Shown here: piece after piece, positions 56,788 to 64,000 of the stretch | How positions within the stretch are numbered: the first letter of the stretch is position 1 | Layout: every line of letters starts with the position of its first letter | Source: Sphingosinicella flava | GTDB taxonomy: Bacteria > Pseudomonadota > Alphaproteobacteria > Sphingomonadales > Sphingomonadaceae | Reading direction: 5' to 3' | Length of the DNA stretch: 64,000 nucleotides | NCBI RefSeq assembly: GCF_016025255.1 | Contig: NZ_CP065592.1 | Span: 725,122-789,121 of the forward strand | Program-made: the position numbers and the translations under genes | Notes under the pieces: model-generated | Told to the model about the DNA's origin: nothing | What the model saw: the letters and a program-made list of their open reading frames with translations, nothing else | Database searches by the model: none

Positions 56788-57108
56788 TTAGAGCTGCCCC
56801 TCGATCCAGCTCTGGATCGCGCCCTTCGGAGCGGCGCCCACCTTGGTGGCGGCGGGCTGGCCGTCCTTGAACAGGATCATCGTCGGGATGCCGCGCACGC
56901 CATATTTGGCGGGAGCATCGGGGTTTTCGTCGATATTGATCTTGGCAATCGTCACCTTGCCATTGAGATCGTTGCTGATCTCCTCGAGCGCCGGGGCGAT
57001 CATCCGGCACGGACCGCACCATTCCGCCCAAAAATCGACCAGAACGGGCCCGGAAGCGCCCAGCACGTCCTGCTGGAAGGAAGCGTCGGTGACGGTCTTG
57101 GTAGCCAT
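56788..57108 (-). CDS. trxA: Thioredoxin
   Basis: 106 residues, full length. The active site WCGPC has Cys31 and Cys34, with [20 protein letters not shown], the cis-Pro loop [13 protein letters not shown] and conserved Asp25. It reduces disulfides in cytosolic proteins. ATG 57108 is preceded by AGGAGAAC; longer upstream frames have no thioredoxin sequence. It follows addA on the same strand, as in many alphaproteobacteria. Confidence 0.96.
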   Translation of the reverse strand: MATKTVTDASFQQDVLGASGPVLVDFWAEWCGPCRMIAPALEEISNDLNGKVTIAKINIDENPDAPAKYGVRGIPTMILFKDGQPAATKVGAAPKGAIQSWIEGQL

Positions 57109-57161
57109 GGATGTTCTCCTGAAGAATCTTGGGTCGCATTTAGGAAAGCAAATGCCGCGCC

Positions 57162-60100
57162 TCAAGCCGCTCCGGGCCGGTAGCGGTCGATTAAGGCGGC
57201 GGGAAGCGGGTGAAGCACCGGCGTGCTGGTGTAAAGCAAGGCCGCATCCACCCTCTTGCCGGGAAAAATAACTTCCAGGGCCGCGACATAGGCCGCCATT
57301 TGGCGCAGATGAGGTACGGGAATGCCGTCGGGCGCGGCCGGCGCACGGTGGCCGGTCTTGAAATCGGCGACGAGGATGCGCTCCTTGCCGATGAGCAGGC
57401 GGTCCGCCGTTCCGGAAATGACCGAACCGTCGGGTGTCACCGCCGCGATCGGGGCTTCGGCGAAGGCATCCGTCCCGAAAAGGTCGCGATAGCGCGGATC
57501 GGCGATGATCGCGCAGGCGCTGTCCACCAATTCCTTGCGCAAGGCGGAATCGTCGACGCCCCGCGCCCGCGCCAGCCAATCATCGGCGCGTTGGGCACGA
57601 AGGCCAGGCGGCACGCCAGGCAGCCGCTCGAACAATTGATGGAGCAGCTTGCCGCGTTCGGCGGCAAGGCGAAGAGCCGGGGAAGGCGGCGGATCGGCGA
57701 CATCGTCATCGGCGATCGACGAAGGCGCCAATGGTCGCGGCGGGCGCGCTTCCTCCGGCGCCGGGCGAAACAGCCACCCGGGAAGCGGCGGCGGAGCCTG
57801 CCGGGCGGCGTCGACGGAGCGTCTCCCCGGCATTTCGGTCTCGCCATGGATACGGGCACGCTGCCACAGGGGCATGTCCCGCCATTCCGCGCCAAGGCCG
57901 GTCAGCGTCCGTTCGATGGCGGCATACCAGCTGTCGGCTGGCGGACCGCTGCGGTCGGCAGGGCCGAGCGCGCCGCCGATATAAAGCCGCTCCTCCGCCC
58001 GCGTCAGCGCGACGTAGAGAAGGCGCCAATGCTCCGCGCGGTCCCGCGCCTCCTGCGCTGCGATCCCGGATTTCATCGGCTCGAACAGTTCATCCTTGCG
58101 CGGCCGGAAGACCGGCACCTCTAGATCGCCGTCCAAGCGCAAGGCTGCCTTGCTCTCCCGCTTCCGCGACGGATCGACCGTTGCGTCGGCAAGGATGACG
58201 ACAGGCGCCTGAAGCCCTTTCGACCCATGGACGGTCATGACCCGGACGGCGTCGAGCGGCGCGGAAGGATCGCGCACGATTTCGACATCGCCGCGCGCGA
58301 ACCAGTCGAGGAAACCCTGAAGCGACGGCGTGCCCCTGCTTTCGAAATCCAGGGCGGCGGCGAGCAATTCCTCGATCGGGTCGCGCGCTTCATGGCCCAG
58401 GCGCTCGATGAGCTTGCGCCTGCCCTGCATCGGACCGGACAGAATCGTTTCAAGAAAGCGGTGAGGCGTCGTCAGATCGGCCATGCCAAGGAGGCCGACG
58501 AGAGCTTCCACCGTATCCGGCACCCCCGCCTTGGCGCGGAGATGCGGCCAGAGTGCGCCCTGACGACCGCGCGCCGCCGCATAAAGGGCATCCTGGGTCC
58601 AACCGAAGAGCGGCGAGACGAGCAGGTTGGCGAGGTTGAGATCGTCGAGCGGCTGAAGCGCGAAGCGTATGGCTGCGATGAGGTCGCGCACGGCGAGGGG
58701 CGCGTTGAGGAGCAGACGGTCGATGCCTGCCACCGGCACGCCTTCGGCATGCAGACGCGCGACGATCAGGCCGGCGAGCGTGCTCCTGCGGCGGACGAGG
58801 ATCAGGATATCCTCCGGCCGCAGCGGCCGTTTCCCGCCCGCCACCAGGAAAGGCCGGTCGAGCCAGTTGCGGATCTGCTTGGCGAGCGCGGCGGCGTAGC
58901 GGCGGGTGGCATCGCCGATCCACCCCTCCTCGCCTTCATCCATCTCCTCTCCCTCCCCGCCTTCGGCGGTAAAGGGGGCCCAGAGCGTCACCGAACCGGC
59001 CCGGCCGCGATGGTGGCTTTCGTGCGCCTCCGCCGGAGCGAGCAGCCCCAGTCCTTGCGGTCCCAGGTCATCGAGCCAGGCGTCGACGAAAGACAGGATG
59101 GCGGGTGAGGAACGGAAGCTGCGGCTGATCGACAGGTCGAGGAAGCGGGTTGCCACCGCCTCCGCCTCGCGCCCGAACCAGGCGCGCGCGACTTCGAACG
59201 CTTCCGGATCGGTGCCCTGGAAACCGAAGATCGCCTGCTTGTAATCGCCGACGGTGAAGATGGTGCGCCTGCCCGGCGGTTCGAATTCGCCGCCGCCGCG
59301 CGCGCCCTCGCCTGCGAAGAATTCCAGAGCGAGGGCGCGGACGATGTTCCACTGCCGCTCGTTCGTGTCCTGCGCTTCGTCGATCAGGATATGATCGGTG
59401 CGCTGGTCGAGCTTGTAACGCACCCAGTCGCCCATGCCTGGCGTCAGCAGCAGCCTTTCGGCGGTCCGGATCAGATCGTCGAAATCGACCGCCCCCGCCG
59501 CGCGCTTGGCATCGGCATAAGCGAAAGCAAAGGCTTGCCCCGCGCGCAGCCCGGCCGCGAGCGCCTTTGCCAAAGCCGCCTTGGCCCGCATTTCGATTAG
59601 GGTTTTGCAGCATTCCGCCAGGTCGGCGGCGAGCCGTTCATAATCGGGATCTGCGCCGATCTGTCCTTTGGCGACTGCGCGCATTTCACCGTCCTTGCGG
59701 AGCACGATTTCGGCCAGGTCCGATAAGGCCGCCGCCCTTTCACCAGCATGGCGTGCCCGCCAAGCCGTGATCGCTTCGCAGCATTTGAGGCCCGTCGCGG
59801 TGCCCCAGGCGCGATTGGCGGCCGAAATGCGATCGAGCAAACCGAGATCGAACATGGCGTCGTCGCAAAGACCTGCGATCCGTTCTTCGATATTGCCGGA
59901 CGGAAGATCGAAGGCCCGCCGCAGCCGCGCCTCAATCCCAGGCGCCGCGCCGAGGGCCGCCATCGCGTCCGGCGCCCGCGCGCATTGCATCAGGAAGCCT
60001 TCCGCCCCGGCCTCGCCCAGCCGATGGCTGAGCGACTGCACGTCGGCGATCAGGGAGAGATTCCCACCCGTTTCGGCGCGAACCAGCAAGTCGGCCAGGG

Positions 60101-60587
60101 TCTGCCGTGCGAGCTGCTTTTCCTCCCGGCCGTCGAGGGGCTTGAAGCCCGGAATCATCCCGGCTTCGGCGGGAAAAGCCGCGAGCAGCGCTTGCGAGAA
60201 AGCATGAATCGTCTGAATGCGGAGCCCGCCGCCTGCGGCATCGAGCACGCGGGCGAAAAGGGTTCGTGCCCGCGCCCTGCCTTCCGGCCCCGGATCTTCG
60301 CCAAGGGCGATCAGCTCCTGCCCCAAATCTGTATCCTTCAACCGCACCCAATAAGCGAGCCGCGCATGGATGCGGTCGGCCATCTCGGCAGCACCAGCCT
60401 TCGTGAAGGTGAGGCAAAGAATGGAAGATGGATCGGCGCCGCGAAGCAGGAGGCGCAATACCCGAGCGGTCAAGACATGAGTTTTCCCCGTCCCCGCCGA
60501 CGCGGACAGAGCGGCGTGATGGCCGGGATGCGAAGCGCGGAGCTGGTCGCCCTCCAGCCGCGCAAGCGGCCTCAACCTGTTCAACAC
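57162..60587 (-). CDS. addA: Double-strand break repair helicase-nuclease AddA
   Basis: 1141 residues. UvrD-type helicase motifs: [13 protein letters not shown] (Walker A), [29 protein letters not shown] (Walker B), [13 protein letters not shown], and [15 protein letters not shown]...[15 protein letters not shown]. The C-terminal RecB-like nuclease has [23 protein letters not shown] (D and D-x-K residues). With AddB it resects double-strand breaks before RecA loading. addB normally precedes addA; here the upstream neighbour is an unrelated secreted-protein gene. GTG start; a GGGAG lies ~9 bases before it. Confidence 0.95.
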   Translation of the reverse strand: MLNRLRPLARLEGDQLRASHPGHHAALSASAGTGKTHVLTARVLRLLLRGADPSSILCLTFTKAGAAEMADRIHARLAYWVRLKDTDLGQELIALGEDPGPEGRARARTLFARVLDAAGGGLRIQTIHAFSQALLAAFPAEAGMIPGFKPLDGREEKQLARQTLADLLVRAETGGNLSLIADVQSLSHRLGEAGAEGFLMQCARAPDAMAALGAAPGIEARLRRAFDLPSGNIEERIAGLCDDAMFDLGLLDRISAANRAWGTATGLKCCEAITAWRARHAGERAAALSDLAEIVLRKDGEMRAVAKGQIGADPDYERLAADLAECCKTLIEMRAKAALAKALAAGLRAGQAFAFAYADAKRAAGAVDFDDLIRTAERLLLTPGMGDWVRYKLDQRTDHILIDEAQDTNERQWNIVRALALEFFAGEGARGGGEFEPPGRRTIFTVGDYKQAIFGFQGTDPEAFEVARAWFGREAEAVATRFLDLSISRSFRSSPAILSFVDAWLDDLGPQGLGLLAPAEAHESHHRGRAGSVTLWAPFTAEGGEGEEMDEGEEGWIGDATRRYAAALAKQIRNWLDRPFLVAGGKRPLRPEDILILVRRRSTLAGLIVARLHAEGVPVAGIDRLLLNAPLAVRDLIAAIRFALQPLDDLNLANLLVSPLFGWTQDALYAAARGRQGALWPHLRAKAGVPDTVEALVGLLGMADLTTPHRFLETILSGPMQGRRKLIERLGHEARDPIEELLAAALDFESRGTPSLQGFLDWFARGDVEIVRDPSAPLDAVRVMTVHGSKGLQAPVVILADATVDPSRKRESKAALRLDGDLEVPVFRPRKDELFEPMKSGIAAQEARDRAEHWRLLYVALTRAEERLYIGGALGPADRSGPPADSWYAAIERTLTGLGAEWRDMPLWQRARIHGETEMPGRRSVDAARQAPPPLPGWLFRPAPEEARPPRPLAPSSIADDDVADPPPSPALRLAAERGKLLHQLFERLPGVPPGLRAQRADDWLARARGVDDSALRKELVDSACAIIADPRYRDLFGTDAFAEAPIAAVTPDGSVISGTADRLLIGKERILVADFKTGHRAPAAPDGIPVPHLRQMAAYVAALEVIFPGKRVDAALLYTSTPVLHPLPAALIDRYRPGAA

Positions 60588-60589
60588 GA

Positions 60590-60640
60590 ACGAACGCTCC
60601 CGCTCATGTCCCTTCTATAGAAGCCGCCGGGAGCGTTCGT
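60590..60640. promoter_or_regulatory. Inverted repeat in the addA 5' region
   Basis: ACGAACGCTCCCG (60590-60602) and CGGGAGCGTTCGT (60628-60640) are perfect 13-bp arms. Inside lies the 12-bp palindrome CTTCTATAGAAG (60612-60623), whose TATAGA may be a -10 element for addA. The structure covers the addA ribosome site and could be an operator, an attenuator or a deletion scar. Confidence 0.5.
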
Positions 60641-60678
60641 CACCCGCTAAGATCATCGCTTATGCAGATGGGGTCTGG

Positions 60679-61197
60679 TCAGCGAACCTCAAACCACTTC
60701 TCATTCTTGGGGTTAAGGCAATACAACCTATAGGCCACAGCCTTGCCCGCCGCATTGCCACGAATGACGTTGGTCGGGTTGCTCATCGTCCATTCTACCT
60801 GGCGGCAAGTGTGGGGACCGACAAGCTCCGCCCCAACGAGCTTGAATTGCCCGTTATAGCCTTTGCCCTTCCAAGTCTCCACATCGCCAACGTTCATTTC
60901 GCTGATGCGCTGTAAAATACCGTAGCCGTTCAATTCAGGACGATAATCCCCCTCCCGATGGAAGGGGCGCGCCATTCCCGACGCATGGCGTTCCATCGCG
61001 AAGTCGGTGTAGTCGTTAAACGCCTTCTTCTGCGCATCGCTCAAAACGAGCATTGTCACATCATCGGGATTGTTGAGCGGCCACAGCGTCTCCCACGGAT
61101 AGGTCTCCGGCCGGGCCATATCTTCCGGCCATTCCTGCGCACCCGCGGCGGCGGCAACGAAGCCGAGTCCGGCCAGGACGAATTTCATGGTCTTCAT
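60679..61197 (-). CDS. Small secreted protein, tandem paralogue 1
   Basis: 172 residues with a Sec signal peptide (MKTMKFVLAGLGFVAAAAGA-QE). The mature region starts EWPEDMARPETYPWETLWPLNN and has two Cys (HTCRQVEWTM and YRLYCLNPKNEKWFEV) that could form a disulfide. It is clearly homologous over its full length to the protein at 61377. The family is unknown to me. GGGAGCGAGT precedes ATG 61197; a second in-frame ATG follows three codons later. Confidence 0.8.
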   Translation of the reverse strand: MKTMKFVLAGLGFVAAAAGAQEWPEDMARPETYPWETLWPLNNPDDVTMLVLSDAQKKAFNDYTDFAMERHASGMARPFHREGDYRPELNGYGILQRISEMNVGDVETWKGKGYNGQFKLVGAELVGPHTCRQVEWTMSNPTNVIRGNAAGKAVAYRLYCLNPKNEKWFEVR

Positions 61198-61231
61198 ACT
61201 CGCTCCCTAGTCAAAATACCCCCGCCTCCAG

Positions 61232-61320
61232 CTTCGACTGGACCTTCAAAGCTCTATTCTGCCAGCATGAATCGACGAACATGCGGTTTTCCGGAGATGA
61301 AGACCGGAGCGGCGCGGCAG
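61232..61320. pseudogene. Duplicated remnant of the M24 peptidase 5' region
   Basis: This stretch aligns colinearly, at a constant 708-bp offset, with 61940-62028, the promoter region and first codons of the peptidase gene (CTGCCAGCA, AATCGACGA, CATG, TTTC, and GGAGATGAA versus GGGGATGAA). After ATG 61297 the frame closes within ten codons (MKTGAARQR stop). It shows that the tandem duplication of the secreted-protein gene carried the start of its divergent neighbour. Confidence 0.65.
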
Positions 61321-61376
61321 CGGTGAGGCAAGGCCGGCTGGAACCGCGACGCTGCCAAACTGGTGAGGAAAGAGGT

Positions 61377-61916
61377 TTAGCCTGCTGTCGACGTAGCATT
61401 CTTAACCGGGAACCAGGATTTCTTGGCGGGATCAAAGCAATAGAGTTCAAGTTTGGATACATATCCAGCCTTGTTGCCCACGATCACGTTGGACGTTTTG
61501 CGCATTGTCCATTCCACCTGCCGGCAAGTATGAGGGCCCAGCGGCTCCGTTCCAACAAGCTTGACCTGTCCACTAATCCCGGTGCCGGTAAATGCTTCCG
61601 TGTCACCGATGTTCATGACCGAGATCCGGCTCACAATATTACCGCCAGGCAAATCCGCGCGAAAACGTACATTGACGGAATAATTATCTGCCATCCCGCT
61701 AGGGTGCCGCTCGGTAGCGAAATCATAATAATTTCTGCTCTGCGCAAGATAAGACCTGCCAAGCAGAATTTTGGTGACATCGTCGGAATTGTTGAGCGGC
61801 CAGAGCGCTTCCCAAGGATAGGTGGCAGGCCGCGCCATGTCTTCCGGCCACTCTTGAGCCGCAGCCGGTGCAGCAAAGCTCGCAATCGCCGTGGCCAACA
61901 AATATAGCTTCTTCAT
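61377..61916 (-). CDS. Small secreted protein, tandem paralogue 2
   Basis: 179 residues with a Sec signal peptide (MKKLYLLATAIASFAAPAAA-QE). The mature N-terminus EWPEDMARPATYPWEALWPLNN is nearly identical to the paralogue at 60679, as are RHPSGMA, GPHTCRQVEWTM and SNVI. The central part has diverged (KILLGRSYLAQSRNYYDFA). GGGAGG precedes ATG 61916. Likely periplasmic or extracellular, function unknown. Confidence 0.8.
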   Translation of the reverse strand: MKKLYLLATAIASFAAPAAAQEWPEDMARPATYPWEALWPLNNSDDVTKILLGRSYLAQSRNYYDFATERHPSGMADNYSVNVRFRADLPGGNIVSRISVMNIGDTEAFTGTGISGQVKLVGTEPLGPHTCRQVEWTMRKTSNVIVGNKAGYVSKLELYCFDPAKKSWFPVKNATSTAG

Positions 61917-62004
61917 GTTGCCTCCCTTCACATCCCTTGCTTGAGTGGATCGCCAAAAGCTTTATCCTGCCAGCACAAATCGACGAGCATGGGACTTTCG
62001 GGGG

Positions 62005-63252
62005 ATGAATATCGAAACGGACCGCCGGCACTTTCTGGCGATAGGCAGCGGGGCGGCGGCGATGATGGCGGTGCCGGGCTGGACCCAGGGTGCCGCACTC
62101 CCCAACTTCGCGGCGCGCGCCGTGCCGATCGGGCGCGAGGAACGGCTTGCGCGCATCGCGAAGGCGCAGCGGCTGATGCGCGAGAGGGGCATGAGCGCCC
62201 TCCTCATCGAGCCTGGCGCATCGCTCGTTTATTTCACCGGCATACGCTGGTGGCGGAGCGAGCGGCTGACGGCGGCGATCCTCCCAGCGGAGGGCGATAT
62301 CGGCATCGTCACGCCGTTTTTCGAGGAGCCGTCGATCCGGGAAAGCCTGGCGGTGCCCGGCGATGTGCGTGTGTGGCAGGAGGACGAGGATCCGATCGCC
62401 CTAGTTGCCGGGTGGCTGAAGGACCGGAAGCTCGGCCAAGGCAATATCGGGATCGAAGAAACGGTGCGCTTCTTCGCCAGCGATGCGCTGGCCCACGCTC
62501 TGCCCCAGGCACGCGTCACGGCGGGCGCGCCGGTCGTCCGCGCCTGCCGGATGATCAAGTCGCCCGCCGAGATCGCGCTGATGCAGGTCGCGAGCGATAT
62601 CACCATGGCCGCCTATCGCCATGTTCACGCCCGGGTCGAAAAGGGCATGGCGGCGCGCGACATTTCGCGCATGATGACCGAAGCGATGGCCGCGCTCGGC
62701 GGATCGCCGGAATTCGCGCTCGTCCTGCTCAACGAGGCGTCGGCCTATCCGCATGGATCGGAAAAGCCGCAGGTCGTGCAGGAAGGCGGGATCGTGCTGA
62801 TGGACAGCGGCTGCACGGTCGAAGGGTATCAATCCGACATTTCCCGCACCTTCGTGTTCGGAGAGCCGACGAAGGAGCAGCGCGAGGTTTGGGAAACGAT
62901 GCGGCGCGGCCAGGGCGTCGCACACGCCGCCGCGAAGATCGGCGCGAGCGCGGGCAGCGTCGATGATGCCGTGCGCGGCTGGTACGAGAGCTTGGGTTAC
63001 GGCCCGCGCTACAAGCTGCCCGGCCTGTCGCACCGCACCGGGCACGGCATCGGCCTTGAAGGGCATGAGCCGGTGAACCTCGTCCATGGCGAAACGACTC
63101 CGCTCGCGCCCGGCATGTGCTTTTCCAACGAGCCGGGTCTTTATTTCCCCGGCAAGTTTGGCGTGCGGATCGAAGATTGCTTCCATATGACGGCGGAAGG
63201 CCCGCGCTGGTTCTCCGTGCCGCCCACATCCTTGGATAACCCAATCGGCTGA
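62005..63252 (+). CDS. TAT-exported Xaa-Pro peptidase (M24 family)
   Basis: 415 residues. The twin-arginine signal TDRRHFLAIGSGAAAMMAVPG predicts folded export to the periplasm. A creatinase-type N-terminal domain (RLMRERGMSALLIEPGASLVYFTG) precedes the pita-bread catalytic domain with metal ligands in LMDSGCTVEGYQSDISRTFVF (two Asp), HRTGHGIGLEGHE (His) and FSNEPGLYFPGKFGVRIED (two Glu). It likely cleaves N-terminal residues before proline in peptides. ATG 62005 is chosen to retain the TAT signal at the N-terminus. Confidence 0.92.
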   Translation: MNIETDRRHFLAIGSGAAAMMAVPGWTQGAALPNFAARAVPIGREERLARIAKAQRLMRERGMSALLIEPGASLVYFTGIRWWRSERLTAAILPAEGDIGIVTPFFEEPSIRESLAVPGDVRVWQEDEDPIALVAGWLKDRKLGQGNIGIEETVRFFASDALAHALPQARVTAGAPVVRACRMIKSPAEIALMQVASDITMAAYRHVHARVEKGMAARDISRMMTEAMAALGGSPEFALVLLNEASAYPHGSEKPQVVQEGGIVLMDSGCTVEGYQSDISRTFVFGEPTKEQREVWETMRRGQGVAHAAAKIGASAGSVDDAVRGWYESLGYGPRYKLPGLSHRTGHGIGLEGHEPVNLVHGETTPLAPGMCFSNEPGLYFPGKFGVRIEDCFHMTAEGPRWFSVPPTSLDNPIG

Positions 63253-63418
63253 ACGGCTCGCCGCGCGCAAGGCAGCATCCGGCGCGCGCGCGCCTCGAAA
63301 GCGCCGAGAACCGAATTGGGGCGCCGGAGACTTTTGCCGCAAAGGTTCGTTTTATCCCCAACAGAGCATGGGGGCGTGTACGGCGCCCATATGGGCTGCC
63401 GAAACGGGAGCCTTTGAG

Positions 63419-63865
63419 ATGAAGACCAAGATGATGATGTTCGCCGCTGTTGCCATGTCGATGGGCAGCGCGGCCTCCGCACAAATGATGTGGAACAATG
63501 GCAGCTGGAGCCCGACGCCCGTCACGTCGGCCTATCCGGCTTGCTCGGGCGCCGAAAGCGACGACCGCTGCATTCAGCTTTACGAGCGCGGCGTCCGCAC
63601 CAGCGCGAACCTCGCCATGAACCGGGACATGAACGGCACCGCCACCGCCGCCATGGACGACAGCATGACCATGCCCGCCGACGGCAGCGGCACCTATACG
63701 GGCCAGGGCGGCCCTTACGAACCCGTCGACGCATCCGGTTATGCGGCGATGAGCGGCATGGCGACGCCGACCAGCCGTAGCGGCTATCCCCCCTGCCCGC
63801 GCAGCGACGCGGCCGACAGCTGCATCCAGCTTTATGAGCGGGGCGTCACCGGCAACGGCAATTAA
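63419..63865 (+). CDS. Small secreted protein with duplicated Cys motif
   Basis: 148 residues with a Sec signal peptide (MKTKMMMFAAVAMSMGSAASA). Two copies of a ~23-residue motif, AYPACSGAESDDRCIQLYERGV and GYPPCPRSDAADSCIQLYERGV, flank a Met/Thr/Gly-rich middle. Each copy has a Cys pair suited to a disulfide. The family is unknown. GGGAG precedes ATG 63419. It is followed by a hairpin terminator. Confidence 0.75.
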   Translation: MKTKMMMFAAVAMSMGSAASAQMMWNNGSWSPTPVTSAYPACSGAESDDRCIQLYERGVRTSANLAMNRDMNGTATAAMDDSMTMPADGSGTYTGQGGPYEPVDASGYAAMSGMATPTSRSGYPPCPRSDAADSCIQLYERGVTGNGN

Positions 63866-63876
63866 GCCGCGCCATC

Positions 63877-63900
63877 GCGGGAGCCCATCGCGGCTCCCGC
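63877..63900. terminator. Terminator between convergent genes
   Basis: A perfect stem GCGGGAGCC/GGCTCCCGC with a 6-base loop, followed by ACTTTCTTC on the plus strand, lies between the secreted-protein gene and the partial minus-strand gene. Confidence 0.6.
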
Positions 63901-63907
63901 ACTTTCT

Positions 63908-64000
63908 TCAATCCTCGCGCCCATACCATTCGTCGAGGCGCATCAGCTGATCGTAATCGCCGTAAGGCGCATATTCGGGATGGAGCTTGGCGGTGAACGG
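63908..64000 (-). CDS. 3' end of an unidentified gene
   Basis: The last 30 codons of a minus-strand frame enter from the right edge (PFTAKLHPEYAPYGDYDQ, then LMRLDEWYGRED and TGA). Codon composition is like that of real genes here, and the terminator at 63877 fits. It is too short to name a family. Confidence 0.5.
   Translation of the reverse strand, partial: PFTAKLHPEYAPYGDYDQLMRLDEWYGRED

Overview
The window is GC-rich chromosomal DNA from an alphaproteobacterium. The gene content and order point to the order Sphingomonadales (Sphingomonas or Sphingosinicella-like): pdhA-pdhB with a lipoyl domain on E1 beta, TrmFO, the yqeY-dnaG-rpoD cluster, addA next to trxA, a DUF4170 gene, a DOMON-like protein and NamZ. 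This placement is inferred from families and gene order; there is no rRNA gene to test it. I see no phage, no classical insertion sequence and no CRISPR array. Most of the window is housekeeping DNA, and the unusual material is concentrated in repeats and a few inserted genes.

Layout. 0-12 kb: end of icd, an FAD monooxygenase, a Kef-type antiporter, alaS, a GST, an MFS exporter, trmFO, a ThuA-like lipoprotein and an EF-hand protein. 12-26.6 kb: pdhAB, ftsB, enolase, a four-gene envelope-stress type operon, a rhomboid protease, greA, and carA-carB with an unrelated winged-helix-like gene wedged between them. 26.7-31.5 kb: the macromolecular-synthesis cluster yqeY-dnaG-rpoD, interrupted by a DUF559 endonuclease gene with 40-bp inverted termini. 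31.6-43 kb: a large secreted unknown, PspC, MoxR and VWA proteins separated by DUF817 and chemoreceptor genes, an aldehyde dehydrogenase, an AAC(3)-I-like acetyltransferase, NamZ and a DOMON-like protein. 43-57 kb: tyrS, recG, sdhE, mfd, an EAL phosphodiesterase, nadK, tRNA-Asn, a hemerythrin protein, secA and trxA. 57-64 kb: addA without an adjacent addB, two tandemly duplicated secreted proteins, a TAT-exported M24 peptidase, a small secreted protein, and the end of an unidentified gene.

How the genes work together. The housekeeping genes cover translation (alaS, tyrS, tRNA-Asn, trmFO), transcription (rpoD, greA), replication and repair (dnaG, recG, mfd, addA), export (secA), division (ftsB) and central carbon flow (icd, pdhAB, eno, sdhE). 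Two loci, the 17.7-19.5 kb operon and the hemerythrin gene, have an upstream GGAAC-N17-nGTT pattern resembling the alphaproteobacterial general-stress sigma factor EcfG.

Most interesting signal. Intergenic regions carry many paired hairpin repeats laid out as hairpin, short tail, core, inverted tail, hairpin. The DUF559 gene occupies exactly the core position of such a pair, which suggests an endonuclease-carrying mobile unit and non-coding relatives. A second element of about 58-64 nt folds as a three-way junction (outer stem plus one hairpin with a CCC loop and one with a GGG or GAG loop). It sits inside two of these repeat pairs, in reduced form in a third, and alone and in frame inside trmFO, where it adds about 20 residues.
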